The notes beneath the pieces are model-generated. The model did no database searches. It had not been told where the DNA came from and saw nothing but the letters and a program-made list of their open reading frames with translations. Both the position numbers and the translations under genes were made by a program. From an uncultured Kiloniellales bacterium (GTDB lineage: Bacteria; Pseudomonadota; Alphaproteobacteria; Kiloniellales; JAKSDN01), in assembly GCA_947258885.1 (NCBI GenBank), contig CAMYKD010000023.1:35736-99735 (forward strand): DNA of 64,000 nt, read 5' to 3'. Of this stretch, positions 1 through 10,074 are shown in pieces; within the stretch, counting starts at the first letter, position 1; each line of letters begins with the position of its first letter.

Positions 1-5
1 GGTGC

Positions 6-206
6 TCAGTCGTCGGACTTGTCGAGCCGGTCCGCGATCGCGCCCTGGCCGCCGGCCGCAACGTCCCGCCAGATGTAGATAATGCCGATGCCGATCACGA
101 GCACGGTGACGATGATGAGATCGGGCTCCCGCACGAACCACATCACCACGCCCAGGAAGGCGATGACGCCCAGCATCGAGATCGAAGCGAAGATCCTGTC
201 CATCAT
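6..206 (-). CDS. small membrane protein downstream of TRAP permease
   Basis: 66 aa ORF with two hydrophobic segments, co-directional with and 56 bp after dctM. Confidence 0.5.
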   Translation of the reverse strand: MMDRIFASISMLGVIAFLGVVMWFVREPDLIIVTVLVIGIGIIYIWRDVAAGGQGAIADRLDKSDD

Positions 207-262
207 CTATTCGGTATCCTTGAAGCCTCTCAGGCCGATGTGTGCCTCCGCGTCGCCTCCGC

Positions 263-2107
263 TCACCGTCCGTAGACGATCTTCGGCAGCCACATGGCGA
301 TTTCCGGGAAGGTGTAAAGAATGATCATGGCCAGCAACACCATGGATAGGAACGGCATCACGCCCTTGAATATCTCGATCAGCTGGATGTGGGGCGGCGC
401 CACGCCCTTGAGGTAGTAGGCCGCCATGGCCATGGGTGGTGTCAGGAACGAGGTCTGCAGGTTGAGGGCCACCAGGATGCCGAAGAACAGCGGATCGATG
501 CCGAAGTGCGGCAGCAGCGGCAGGAAGATGGGGACGAAGATGATGATGATCTCCGACCATTCCAGAGGCCAGCCCAGCAGGAAGATGATGATCTGCGCCA
601 GGATCAGGAACATGATCGGCGAGAGATCCATGCCGAGGATGAATTCCTCGATCAGGCTGTGGCCGCCCAGGTAGGAGAACACCGAGGAGAAGGTCCAGGA
701 GCCGACGAACAGCCAGCAGACCATGGCGGAGGTGCGGACCGTGAGATAGACGGATTCCTTTAGGCCCGTCTTGTCGATGCCCTTCCAGCCCATGTAGCCG
801 AACAAGCAGACGAAGAAGCCGATGTCGAAGGTCCAGGGGGTGAACTCGTGGTAGGCGAACTGCTCGCTCAGATCGAACAGGCCGAACATGATCGCGTAGA
901 CCGCGCTGAAGCCGAGGCCGACCAGCCCCGCCTGGCCGCCGAAGGCATAGAGCGGCCGCAGCGATGCCGCCCGGGGCTGGAGCAGGCCCAGCAGGGGAAT
1001 ATGGTCGCCGCGGTAGCGGACCGCCACGGCGAAGACGGCGGCGATGGCCAGGCTGACGCCGGGCCCGAACGGCAGGGTCCTTTCGACGGGCAGCGGCGCA
1101 TCGAAAAGCCAGTTGGCCAGGATCCGCACGACGAAGTAGGCCACGTAAAGGGTGATCGTCGAGATTCCGCCGGCACCGATGGCATAGAACCACGGGTTAT
1201 AGGGATGGACACGGCCGTCGGCCTCGACCCACTCCGGCTTGATGCCGCCGGTCCGAATCGAGGCGATGCGGTAGCCGGCGGCCAGAACGATGCCGCCGCC
1301 GGCGCCCATGGAGGCCGCCTCGGTCGGCGTCGCCAGACCGAACAGGATCGCACCCAAGACCGCCAGAATGAGGAAGGCCAGGGGCAGGAACGACGTCGCC
1401 ATCATGAAGTAGATGTTCCTGTCGCCCTTCAGCGCCTGGACGTCTTCCTCCCGGGGCTTGGGCGCCAGCTTGGGATTGAGCCAGGAGCGGCCGATAACGT
1501 AAATGATGTAGAGGCCGGCCAACAGGAAGCCGGGGAGTATAGCGCCCGCATAGAGCCGCACGACCGACATGCTGGCCGCCGCCGCGTAAACGATCAGCAT
1601 GATCGAAGGCGGGATCAGGATGCCGAGACACCCGCCGGCGCAGATCACGCCGGCCGAGAAGCTGGTGTCGTAGCGCGCCTTGAGCATGGCCGGGAAGGCC
1701 AGAAGGCCCATCAGGGTAACGACGGCGCCGATGATGCCGGAGGCCGTCGCGAACATCGCGCAGGTGGCCAGGGCCGCGATGGCCATGGAGCCCGGCATGC
1801 GCCGCGCCGCGACCTGAAGGGTGAAGAACAGCCGGTCGACCAGGTTCGCTCGTTCCACGATGTAGCCCATGAAAAGGAACAGAGGCACCGCCACCAGCAC
1901 GTCGTTGGCCATCACGGAATAGGTCTGGTTGACGAAGAGGTCGAAGACGCGGTTGTCGAAGATGCTCTGCATCCGCTCGGGGTCGTAGTACGCGTAGTAG
2001 CCGAAGAAGACCCCCATGGCCATCAGAGTGAAGCAGATGGGGAAACCCAGCATGATGGTGAGCACGAAGATAGCCAGCATCACCACGGCGACTTCGGGAT
2101 TGCTCAT
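263..2107 (-). CDS. dctM: TRAP transporter large permease (DctM-like, extended 614 aa form)
   Basis: DctM-type sequence (GIIGAVVTLMGLLAFPAML, AGGCLGILIPPSIMLIVYA, LNLQTSFLTPPMAMAAYYLKGVAP). Confidence 0.93.
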   Translation of the reverse strand: MSNPEVAVVMLAIFVLTIMLGFPICFTLMAMGVFFGYYAYYDPERMQSIFDNRVFDLFVNQTYSVMANDVLVAVPLFLFMGYIVERANLVDRLFFTLQVAARRMPGSMAIAALATCAMFATASGIIGAVVTLMGLLAFPAMLKARYDTSFSAGVICAGGCLGILIPPSIMLIVYAAAASMSVVRLYAGAILPGFLLAGLYIIYVIGRSWLNPKLAPKPREEDVQALKGDRNIYFMMATSFLPLAFLILAVLGAILFGLATPTEAASMGAGGGIVLAAGYRIASIRTGGIKPEWVEADGRVHPYNPWFYAIGAGGISTITLYVAYFVVRILANWLFDAPLPVERTLPFGPGVSLAIAAVFAVAVRYRGDHIPLLGLLQPRAASLRPLYAFGGQAGLVGLGFSAVYAIMFGLFDLSEQFAYHEFTPWTFDIGFFVCLFGYMGWKGIDKTGLKESVYLTVRTSAMVCWLFVGSWTFSSVFSYLGGHSLIEEFILGMDLSPIMFLILAQIIIFLLGWPLEWSEIIIIFVPIFLPLLPHFGIDPLFFGILVALNLQTSFLTPPMAMAAYYLKGVAPPHIQLIEIFKGVMPFLSMVLLAMIILYTFPEIAMWLPKIVYGR

Positions 2108-2736
2108 TTGGTGGCTCCGTCCCGGGCGGCCGCTGACCGGCGACGCTCTTCTTCCTCTTCTTCATGCTGCTGGATAAGGACCTTCTCCAGCTCCTCGACG
2201 TCCTCGAGATGGGCCGGCCACTCGCCGGTTCTGAGGCAGACGATGCATCGGCAGACCTGGGCGACGCCCTGCAGCAGCAGGAGCGCGGCGGCGACCGGAA
2301 GTATCGTCTTGAACTGTGAGATCGGCACGTTGGCCGGGCTGTTGATGCTGACTTCCCCGGTGCCGTAGTTGTAGGACCAGGACTCGAGCGCGTAATCGGC
2401 GCCGGCGAGAATCAAGGCCAGGATACCGGGGAAAAAGAAAAAGATATAAAGAGTGAGTTCGATGGTCGCCTGGATCTTCGGCGGCCAGAGGCGAAACAGG
2501 ACGTCGCCGCGTACGTGGCCGTCGCGGGAGAGCGTATAGGCCCCTCCCATCATGAACAGCGCCCCGTACATCATGTAGCTGATGTCGAAGGCCCAGGAGG
2601 TCGGGTCGCGCAGCGCATAACGCACGAAGACCTCATAGGCGGTCCCGAAGGTGAGCAGCAGTATGCACCAGGCAAAGGCCTTTCCGACCCAAGCGCTGAA
2701 GCTGTCGACCAAAAAAATGAACCGATTCATGACCAA
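2104..2736 (-). CDS. dctQ: TRAP transporter small permease (DctQ-like)
   Basis: 4-TM DctQ-like protein (RDPTSWAFDISYMMYGALFMMGGAYTLSRDGHVRGDV); overlaps dctM start by 4 nt. Confidence 0.9.
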   Translation of the reverse strand: MVMNRFIFLVDSFSAWVGKAFAWCILLLTFGTAYEVFVRYALRDPTSWAFDISYMMYGALFMMGGAYTLSRDGHVRGDVLFRLWPPKIQATIELTLYIFFFFPGILALILAGADYALESWSYNYGTGEVSINSPANVPISQFKTILPVAAALLLLQGVAQVCRCIVCLRTGEWPAHLEDVEELEKVLIQQHEEEEEERRRSAAARDGATK

Positions 2737-2834
2737 GCCCTAAGCTGCACCGATTCCGATGCGGGTGGGGGCGACGCGCGATGGCGCCGCCCCGCAATCC
2801 TTTCGGAACTCGCGCTCCTCCCGCGGCGGCCGTC

Positions 2835-4004
2835 TTAGAACGGCAGCTTACCCGGGAAGTAGTGCTCGTAGGCGAGCTTGTAGTCCGCCGCGTTGACGAT
2901 GTCGTAGAACGCGACCCTTTCGGACCAGACCTTCTGGCTGTCGACGACCTTCTTGAAGAAGGGATCCTTGTTCAGCCTCTCGAGAACCTTGTCCCAGGAG
3001 TCGAGCTGCGCCTTCATGATCGAGGTCTCGGTGCGGTAGACGTTCACACCGTGCTCGTTGATCAGCTTCTGGAGGTCCGCGGAATAGATGTCCATGGCCC
3101 AGCCGTAGCTGGCGGTGTTCGCCGCCTCGGCGCTGTACTCGAGGATCGCCTGATGCTCCTTCGGCAGGCTCTCGAACTTGTCCTTGTTCAAGATGATCTC
3201 GAAGAACTCGGCGGCCTGGTGATAGCTGCCCATGTGATAGTGCTTCGAGACGTCCTGCGCGCCGAACCGGCTGTCCGCCGTCGGGTTGTTGAACTCGAAG
3301 GCCTCGATCACGCCCTTCTCCAGGGCCGGCATGATCTCGCCGCCCGGCAGCTGGGTCACCTTGAGGCCCATGCCCTGCATGATGTCGGTGGCCAGGCCCA
3401 CGGTGCGGTACTTGAGGCCCTTCAGGTCGTCGACGCTATTGATCTTCTTCTTGAACCAGCCGAGCGGCTGCGTCGGCATCGGCATGGTGAAGAAGCCGAC
3501 CACGTTGAGCTTCAGGATGTCCTGAAGCAGTTCCGCATAGAGCTCCTTGCCGCCGCCGAAGTGGATCCACGCGAGGATCTGCGAGGCGTTGGCGCCGAAC
3601 ACCGGACCGGTGCCGAACAGCGAGGCGGCCTTGTTCTTGGAGTACCAATAGGCGGTCACCGTATGCGCCGCGTCCAGCACGCCCTTGTGGCAGGCGTCCT
3701 GCACCTGGAACGCCTTGACCACGGCGCCCGCGGGCAGAAGGTCGATCTTGAGGCGACCGCCGGACATCGCCACGGCGCGGTCGATGTACTGCTTGGCCAT
3801 GTCCTGGAACGGGCTGGTGGCGCCCCAGGACGACTGCATCTTCAAGGTGACGGTCTGGGCCCTGGAGACGTTCGGGGCGGCGACCAGTGCCGCGGCGCCC
3901 GCCGTCGCGCCGGCCGCGCCGGCCAGGAACCTGCGCCGCGACGCGGCCTTGCCGACGTTTTCCGGCGCGAGCGTCTTATTCCGGATCTTAACCTTCGTTT
4001 TCAT
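2835..4004 (-). CDS. dctP: TRAP transporter substrate-binding protein DctP, Tat-type leader
   Basis: Leader ASRRRFLAGAAGATAGAAALVAAP; DctP motifs (GGGKELYAELL, LKGLKYRTVGLATDIMQGMG, PALEKGVIEAFEFNNP). Confidence 0.93.
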   Translation of the reverse strand: MKTKVKIRNKTLAPENVGKAASRRRFLAGAAGATAGAAALVAAPNVSRAQTVTLKMQSSWGATSPFQDMAKQYIDRAVAMSGGRLKIDLLPAGAVVKAFQVQDACHKGVLDAAHTVTAYWYSKNKAASLFGTGPVFGANASQILAWIHFGGGKELYAELLQDILKLNVVGFFTMPMPTQPLGWFKKKINSVDDLKGLKYRTVGLATDIMQGMGLKVTQLPGGEIMPALEKGVIEAFEFNNPTADSRFGAQDVSKHYHMGSYHQAAEFFEIILNKDKFESLPKEHQAILEYSAEAANTASYGWAMDIYSADLQKLINEHGVNVYRTETSIMKAQLDSWDKVLERLNKDPFFKKVVDSQKVWSERVAFYDIVNAADYKLAYEHYFPGKLPF

Positions 4005-4375
4005 CGAATTTCTCCCTGTACGGATGATTGTCACGACAGAAGCGGGCGACCGCAGCCAAACGCCGGTGCGAGAGGCGGCACCCCTGAGCGGCCTGATCCA
4101 TCAAGCGAAATCGTCCGATCCTGCACAGACTTCCGCTGCCTCTCGTTCTCGCCGTTTTTCGCTTGTCGAATGGCAGTCACGTGCGAGGTGGAAACTCTCG
4201 GACATTTCGAACCGAACCGCAAGGCCCTTCAACCACTTCCCCCAAACGGACCCGGCCGAACCAGAGCGCGAGGCCAGACCCTGGGATACCAGATACCATG
4301 CCCCGCTCCATTATGCCAGACCCTACGAGCGCCTCTTCACGGTCATATGCCTCCCGCGCGGTCGCGACGGGCCGG

Positions 4376-5341
4376 TCAGGCCACGCGGTCGCCCGGCTCG
4401 TGCCCGGCGAAGAAGGCGTCGAGGTTGTCGCAGGCGCGGAAGCCCATGGCGTCGCGCGTTTCGCGCGTCGCGCTGCCGATGTGCGGCAGCAGGAAGGTGT
4501 TCGCCAGGTCCCTGTAGCCCGGGTGGATGTCGGGCTCGTTGTTGAACACGTCGAGGCCGGCGGCGGCCAGCTTGCCGGACCCGAGCGCCGCGATCAGCGC
4601 CTCGTCGTCGACGATCGCGCCGCGCGCCGTGTTGACCACGATCGCCCCGTCCGGCAACAGGGCGATGCGCTCGGCGTTCAGCAGGTTCCGGGAGTCCGGA
4701 GTCGCCGGACAGTGCAGAGACAGGAAGTCGCACTGCGGCAGCAGGTCCTCCAGGGTCTCGTGATAGACGGCGCCGTCTTCCTGTTCGGCCGGCAGGGGGC
4801 GGCGGTTGTGATAGTGGATCGTCATGTCGAAGCCGCGGCCCCGGCGCGCGGTGACCCGGCCGACCCGCCCCATGCCGACGATGCCGAGCCGCTTGCCGGT
4901 CACCTGGGTGCCGACCATGAAGGCCGGGCTCCAGTCGCGCCATTCGCGGGCGCGCACCAACCGCTCTCCTTCGCTCGCCCGCCGCGCGGCGCCGAGCAGC
5001 AACAGCATGGCGATCTCGGCCGTGGCGTCGCTCAACACGTCGGGCGTGTTGGTGACGACGATGCCCCGGGATTTCGCCGCCCCCAGGTCGACGTGGTCGA
5101 CCCCGACGGACATGTTGGCGACCACGCGGACGCGGTCCGGCAGGCGTGCGATCGCCTCGGCGGACAGGTGCTCGGTATGGCACGGCAGAATGCCGTCGGC
5201 GCCGTCGGCCAAGGCCAGCAATTCCTCGGTCGTGTAGAGGCGGTCCTCGGCGTTGAGGACGGCCTGGTAGTCGCGGGCGAGCCGCGCCTCGACCGCCTCG
5301 GGCAGCTTGCGGGTGACCAGGACCACCGGCTTCTCGCTCAT
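4376..5341 (-). CDS. D-isomer-specific 2-hydroxyacid dehydrogenase (glyoxylate/hydroxypyruvate reductase-like)
   Basis: ANMSVGVDHVDLGAAKSRGIVVTNTPDVLSDATAE; GIVGMGRVGRVTARRGRGFDM; HIGSATRETRDAMG. Confidence 0.92.
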   Translation of the reverse strand: MSEKPVVLVTRKLPEAVEARLARDYQAVLNAEDRLYTTEELLALADGADGILPCHTEHLSAEAIARLPDRVRVVANMSVGVDHVDLGAAKSRGIVVTNTPDVLSDATAEIAMLLLLGAARRASEGERLVRAREWRDWSPAFMVGTQVTGKRLGIVGMGRVGRVTARRGRGFDMTIHYHNRRPLPAEQEDGAVYHETLEDLLPQCDFLSLHCPATPDSRNLLNAERIALLPDGAIVVNTARGAIVDDEALIAALGSGKLAAAGLDVFNNEPDIHPGYRDLANTFLLPHIGSATRETRDAMGFRACDNLDAFFAGHEPGDRVA

Positions 5342-5619
5342 GGAACGCCCCTCCCTTCGTGGCATCTTCGACCGAGATCATTATTGGCAGCCGCGCCCGA
5401 TGTCCAGGGGCCGTGCGCCTTTGTGCCGAGCCCCGCCGACATATGCGGCGTCTCGCCGTTCCATCAAGTCAATGGCTTGGTTCTTGTGTCGATTCAGGCC
5501 CTGGGCTAGGGTCGGGCTTGGTTTCGTCGGCGGACACCGTCGGCGGGACAGAGGAAAAATAAGGGGCGTGCCGGTCGCCGCGGGCGGCGGGCCTCGCGCC
5601 AACAGGGAGGATCACTCAC

Positions 5620-6684
5620 ATGCGAATCCGCTCACTCTTGAAGACCACCGCCATGGCGTTCGTCCTCGGGGGACTCCTGGGCGCCACCGGCCTGACGGTC
5701 GACGCCACGGCCGCCGAGAAGCGCGTCACCTTGAAGATGGGCAGCGCCTTCCCGAGCAAGCTGGTCCAGCTCGGCTCGCTCGGCGTCAGCCTGTCGAAGA
5801 AGGTCGAGCGCATTTCCGGCGGCAATGTCCGCCTGAAGTTCTTCGAGCCGCACGCGCTCGTGCCACCGCTGGAGATGTTCGACGCGATCGCGGCGGGCTC
5901 GCTGGACGCGGCCTGGTCGACTCCCGGCTATTGGGTCGGCAAGGACGAGGCCTTCGCCCTGTTCTCGGCCGTGCCTTTCGGGCCGAGCGCCGGCGAGTAC
6001 GGCGCCTGGCTCTACTACGGCGGCGGCAAGGAGCTGATGGACGAACTCTACGGCCAGCACGGCATAAAGTCGGTACCTTGCGGCGTGATCGCGCCCGAGG
6101 CCTCCGGCTGGTTCCGCAAGGAGATCAATTCGATCGACGACCTCAAGGGCCTGAAGATGCGCTTCTTCGGCATGGGCGCCAAGGTCATGGAGAAGATCGG
6201 CGTTTCGACCCAGCTGATCGCGGGCGGCGACATCTTCCCGGCACTCGAGCGCGGCTCGATCGACGCCACCGAATACTCCATGCCGGCCATCGACCTGAAC
6301 CTGGGTTTCTACCAAGTCGCCAAGCACTACTATTTCCCGGGCTGGCACCAGCAGGCGACCCTGTTCGACCTTATGGTCAGCAAGAAGAAGTGGGACGGTC
6401 TGTCCGACGTGCAGAAGGCCCAGCTCGAGGTCGCCTGCGGCGACAACTTCCGCGAGGGCCTTGCCGAGGGCGAAGCGATCCAGGGTAAGGCGCTGGCCGA
6501 GCTGAAGTCCAAGGGCGTGACGATCCACCGGTGGTCGCCGGAGATCCTGGGGGAGCTGAACGAGGCCTGGCTGGAGGTCGCCGGCGAGCTGTCGGCGAGC
6601 AACCCGAATTTCAAGAAGGTCTGGGATTCGCTTCAGACGTTCCGCGGCGAATACGCCATCTGGAGGGACCTCGGCTATCTGTGA
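5620..6684 (+). CDS. dctP: TRAP transporter substrate-binding protein DctP (Sec leader)
   Basis: Signal peptide ending DATAAEKR; DctP motifs (YYGGGKELMDELY, LKGLKMRFFGMGAKVMEKIG, PALERGSIDATEYSMP). Confidence 0.93.
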   Translation: MRIRSLLKTTAMAFVLGGLLGATGLTVDATAAEKRVTLKMGSAFPSKLVQLGSLGVSLSKKVERISGGNVRLKFFEPHALVPPLEMFDAIAAGSLDAAWSTPGYWVGKDEAFALFSAVPFGPSAGEYGAWLYYGGGKELMDELYGQHGIKSVPCGVIAPEASGWFRKEINSIDDLKGLKMRFFGMGAKVMEKIGVSTQLIAGGDIFPALERGSIDATEYSMPAIDLNLGFYQVAKHYYFPGWHQQATLFDLMVSKKKWDGLSDVQKAQLEVACGDNFREGLAEGEAIQGKALAELKSKGVTIHRWSPEILGELNEAWLEVAGELSASNPNFKKVWDSLQTFRGEYAIWRDLGYL

Positions 6685-6837
6685 TCCGGGCCCGCGGCCG
6701 TAGCAGCGGCCGGGCCCCATCGGTCACCTGAGACTCGCGCCGGAATCCGCCGAGGACGGGCTCCGGCGCGTTCCGGTCAGGGGGCTTCGCCGGTAGAAAC
6801 AGCCGGCCCGGCGGACGGGGGCGCTGAGGAAGAGGCG

Positions 6838-7446
6838 ATGGACCTGCTGATCAGGATCAGCGACCACCTGGACAGGTGGATCACGCGGGTCGGCCGGGTC
6901 GCCGCCTGGGCCGGCGTGGCGCTGATCGCCATCACGATCTTCGATGTCGTGACCCGGCGGTTCTTTGTCCTGGGATCGACCAAGCTGCAGGAACTGGAGT
7001 GGCACTTCCACGTGGTGCTCTTCGCGTTCTGCATCGGCTTCGCCTACTTGAAGGATGCCCATGTGCGCATCGATCTGGTGCGCGAGAACCTGAGCGAGCG
7101 GGTCCAGTGGTGGATCGAGCTGCTGGGCTGCCTGTTGTTCCTGCTGCCCTACTGCGCGCTGGTCGTCTACTTCAGTTTCGACTTCACCGTGCGGTCCTTC
7201 AACGTCGACGAGGTCTCCGCCTCGGCGACCGGCCTGACGCACCGCTGGATCATCAAGTCCGCGATCCCGATCGGATTCTCCCTGCTGGCACTCAGCGGGC
7301 TGGTCGTGGTGATCCGCAAGCTGATCGAGCTGTTCGGTCCGCCGGACCTCGGCCGGAAAGTGCACGACGTGGAGGCGGCCGAGGCGGAGCCTCTCGACAA
7401 GATCCGGATCGAGAATCTCGGCGACAGCGAAGGCGGGCCCCGGTAA
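6838..7446 (+). CDS. dctQ: TRAP transporter small permease (DctQ-like)
   Basis: Hydrophobic 202 aa DctQ-type protein between dctP and dctM. Confidence 0.9.
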   Translation: MDLLIRISDHLDRWITRVGRVAAWAGVALIAITIFDVVTRRFFVLGSTKLQELEWHFHVVLFAFCIGFAYLKDAHVRIDLVRENLSERVQWWIELLGCLLFLLPYCALVVYFSFDFTVRSFNVDEVSASATGLTHRWIIKSAIPIGFSLLALSGLVVVIRKLIELFGPPDLGRKVHDVEAAEAEPLDKIRIENLGDSEGGPR

Positions 7447-8819
7447 TGGAGTCCTTCTATATCGAGGACTACCTGCCGCTCTTCATGTTCGCCGCATTGG
7501 GCATGCTGCTGTTCAGCGGCTATCCGGTGGCCTTCGTCCTGGGCGGCATCGGTCTCGCCTTCGGTTTCATCGGAATGTATTTCGACGTCTTCTCGTTCAT
7601 TCAGTTCTTCAACATCGCGCCGCGCATCTGGGGCGGCATCTCCGAGAACCTGGTGCTCACCGCGATCCCCATGTTCATCTTCATGGGCACCATGCTGGAG
7701 CGCAGCGGCGTGGCCGCCGACCTGTTGCACAGCCTGCAGGTCCTGCTGCGCCGGGTGCCGGGCGGACTGGCCCTGTCGGTGACCCTTATGGGGACCATCA
7801 TGGCGGCGACCACCGGCATCATCGGCGCCTCTGTGGTGATGATCACGCTGCTGGCCCTGCCGGTCATGGTGCAGCGGGACTACAACGTACCGCTCGCCAC
7901 GGGCACGATCGCCGCCTCGGGCACCCTGGGTATCCTGATTCCACCCTCGATCATGCTGGTGATCATGGCCGACCTGCTGGCCCGCTCGGTCGGCAACCTC
8001 TTCGTCGCCGCGGTCTTCCCGGGGCTGATCCTGGCCGGGCTCTATGTGCTCTTCATCGTAGTGGTCTGCGGTTTTCGGCCCCGGTTGGCGCCGCCCCTGC
8101 CGGCGGACATTGGGCCGGGGAGCCGCGGCGAGCTCACTGTCATGGTGCTGCGCAGCTTCGTTCCGCCGATCTTTTTGGTCTTTCTCGTGCTCGGGTCGAT
8201 CCTGTTCGGCTGGGCGACCCCGACCGAGGCGGCGGGCGTCGGGGCGGCCGGCGCCATTCTGCTCGCGGCCCTCAACCGCAAGCTGAGCTTCCACGTCCTG
8301 CGCGAGGTCGCCGAGCGCTCGGCGCTGACCGGGGGCATGCTGTTCGGCATCTTCCTCGGCGCGACCTGTTTTTCCTACGTGTTTCGGGCGCTCGGCGGCG
8401 ACGATATCGTGATCGGCACGGTCGAGGCCATGGGCCTCGGCTCGTGGGGACTGCTCCTGGTCCTGATGGGACTGGTCTTCTTCCTCGGCTTCTTCTTCGA
8501 CTGGATCGAGATCACCCTGATCGTGCTGCCGGTCTTCTCGCCGATCATCGAGCTGCTCGATTTCGGCGATCACGTGGACAAGTTCGAAGTGGTCTATTGG
8601 TTCGCCATCCTCCTGGCGGTCAACCTGCAGACCTCGTTCCTCACCCCGCCCTTCGGCTTCGCCCTGTTCTACATGAAGGGAGTGGCGCCGCCGGAAGTGA
8701 AGATCCAGCAGATCTACAAGGGCATCGTTCCCTTCGTGATCATACAGCTGATCGGCCTCGGCCTGGTCGTGGCCTTCCCCGACATCGCGCTCTGGCTGCC
8801 CAGGACCCTGCTGAATTGA
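7446..8819 (+). CDS. dctM: TRAP transporter large permease (DctM-like)
   Basis: TAATG overlap with dctQ stop; DctM motifs (MAATTGIIGASVVMITLLALPVM, GTLGILIPPSIMLVIMAD, VNLQTSFLTPPFGFALFYMKGVAPP). Confidence 0.93.
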   Translation: MESFYIEDYLPLFMFAALGMLLFSGYPVAFVLGGIGLAFGFIGMYFDVFSFIQFFNIAPRIWGGISENLVLTAIPMFIFMGTMLERSGVAADLLHSLQVLLRRVPGGLALSVTLMGTIMAATTGIIGASVVMITLLALPVMVQRDYNVPLATGTIAASGTLGILIPPSIMLVIMADLLARSVGNLFVAAVFPGLILAGLYVLFIVVVCGFRPRLAPPLPADIGPGSRGELTVMVLRSFVPPIFLVFLVLGSILFGWATPTEAAGVGAAGAILLAALNRKLSFHVLREVAERSALTGGMLFGIFLGATCFSYVFRALGGDDIVIGTVEAMGLGSWGLLLVLMGLVFFLGFFFDWIEITLIVLPVFSPIIELLDFGDHVDKFEVVYWFAILLAVNLQTSFLTPPFGFALFYMKGVAPPEVKIQQIYKGIVPFVIIQLIGLGLVVAFPDIALWLPRTLLN

Positions 8820-8862
8820 GCCGGCCGGTACGGCCTTGAAGCGGGTGACGGCCCGTTGGCGG

Positions 8863-10074
8863 TCAATTCACGGGCACGACCGCCTTGCCGTTGTTCCGCA
8901 CGAGTCGCCCGTCATAGTCATAGACGAAGCTGGCACTCTCGAAGAAGCTGAACGGGATCTCCAGTCCGATTTCGCGCGCCTTGAGGAAGTTGATGGCGAT
9001 ATCCGGCGGCGAGACGATGCCGACTTTCAAGTCGCCCACCTTGGCTCGGCCCTCCAGCACGTCGGCGCCGTAGATTGCGGCCAAATGCGCGTTGCTTTGA
9101 AAACTGATCCCAATCGACAAGACGGCGCTGTCTTCGCTCTCCTTCACCACCTCGGGCACCACACTAAGCACGGGAACGCGGTCCGAGTTCGCGTTGATCG
9201 CCCTGATTTCCCGAAACACGGCGGTGCTGCCGGTAATCCAGAACACACTGCCGTCGAGCGTGGGGTCGTTCTTCCGCATGGTGCGAACGGCATCGCGGAC
9301 CTTGTAGGCCAGTTCCTCACCAGCATGTTTCGGATCCTCGACCTCGACTTCCAACACGCGAATGCCGCTCATGCGAGCATAGTCGGCAATCGGCTTGGCC
9401 TGTGTTTGCACGGCACTGATGTTTTGGCTGTTGACCAAGATCGCCAGGTTCTTGAGATTCGGTTTTAGTTCGAGCACGTAGGCCATCTGCACTTCGATTG
9501 GCATGTTGAGCGAGGTGAAGGCGAAGTTGGTGCCGGTACCGCTCTCGTAGTCTCGAGCCTGTCCCAACACCACGGGATCCTTGGAACAAACGGAAATCAC
9601 GGGAACGGCTCCGCCGCGGTAGTTTTCCCAAAGCCAGGCGGTGGATTGCGAGCCCATCGAAAAGACCAAGTCGAATCCGCCCTGGTCGGCCATTCGCAGG
9701 GCCCTATTTCCGCGCGCGTGATCGTTGTCGAAATTCACCAGGGTGAAATCGGCGCGGATGTTCTTTTCCTCGAACACCTGAAGAATCTGGGCCATGGCGA
9801 TATCGTAGGCCGAAGACCGGCGGGGGAAGAGAACAATGATCCGCCGGCGAGGTTCCATCGGCCCAGCCTGCTTGCGCTTAATCGTCAAGCTGTAGGAATC
9901 ACCCGCGACCTCCGCGAAACTCCAGGACCGTTTCGAGTTTTCGGCCGGCTTGAACCAAGCGCTGTAGCTGGGTTCCGCGGCGCGCGAAGAATCGCCAAGA
10001 ACACCTGCGGTCAAGAGCGCAGCCACGATCGATCCCAGGATGTTCGGCCCAAGCATCCGGATGTTCCAAATCAT
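8863..10074 (-). CDS. orphan ABC-type substrate-binding protein (PF04392/TrpX-like fold)
   Basis: Signal peptide then RRRIIVLFPRRSSAYDIAMAQILQVFEEKNIRADF...NAHLAAIYGADVLEGRAKVGDLKV; ATG overlaps the upstream MFS stop (TAATG); no ABC ATPase/permease nearby. Confidence 0.75.
   Translation of the reverse strand: MIWNIRMLGPNILGSIVAALLTAGVLGDSSRAAEPSYSAWFKPAENSKRSWSFAEVAGDSYSLTIKRKQAGPMEPRRRIIVLFPRRSSAYDIAMAQILQVFEEKNIRADFTLVNFDNDHARGNRALRMADQGGFDLVFSMGSQSTAWLWENYRGGAVPVISVCSKDPVVLGQARDYESGTGTNFAFTSLNMPIEVQMAYVLELKPNLKNLAILVNSQNISAVQTQAKPIADYARMSGIRVLEVEVEDPKHAGEELAYKVRDAVRTMRKNDPTLDGSVFWITGSTAVFREIRAINANSDRVPVLSVVPEVVKESEDSAVLSIGISFQSNAHLAAIYGADVLEGRAKVGDLKVGIVSPPDIAINFLKAREIGLEIPFSFFESASFVYDYDGRLVRNNGKAVVPVN

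Noticed and set aside
848-2368. 506-aa plus-strand ORF opposite dctM/dctQ
   Set aside because: Antisense shadow ORF of GC-rich coding DNA; low-complexity R/E/G/H/Q composition, no family resemblance, covers validated TRAP genes.
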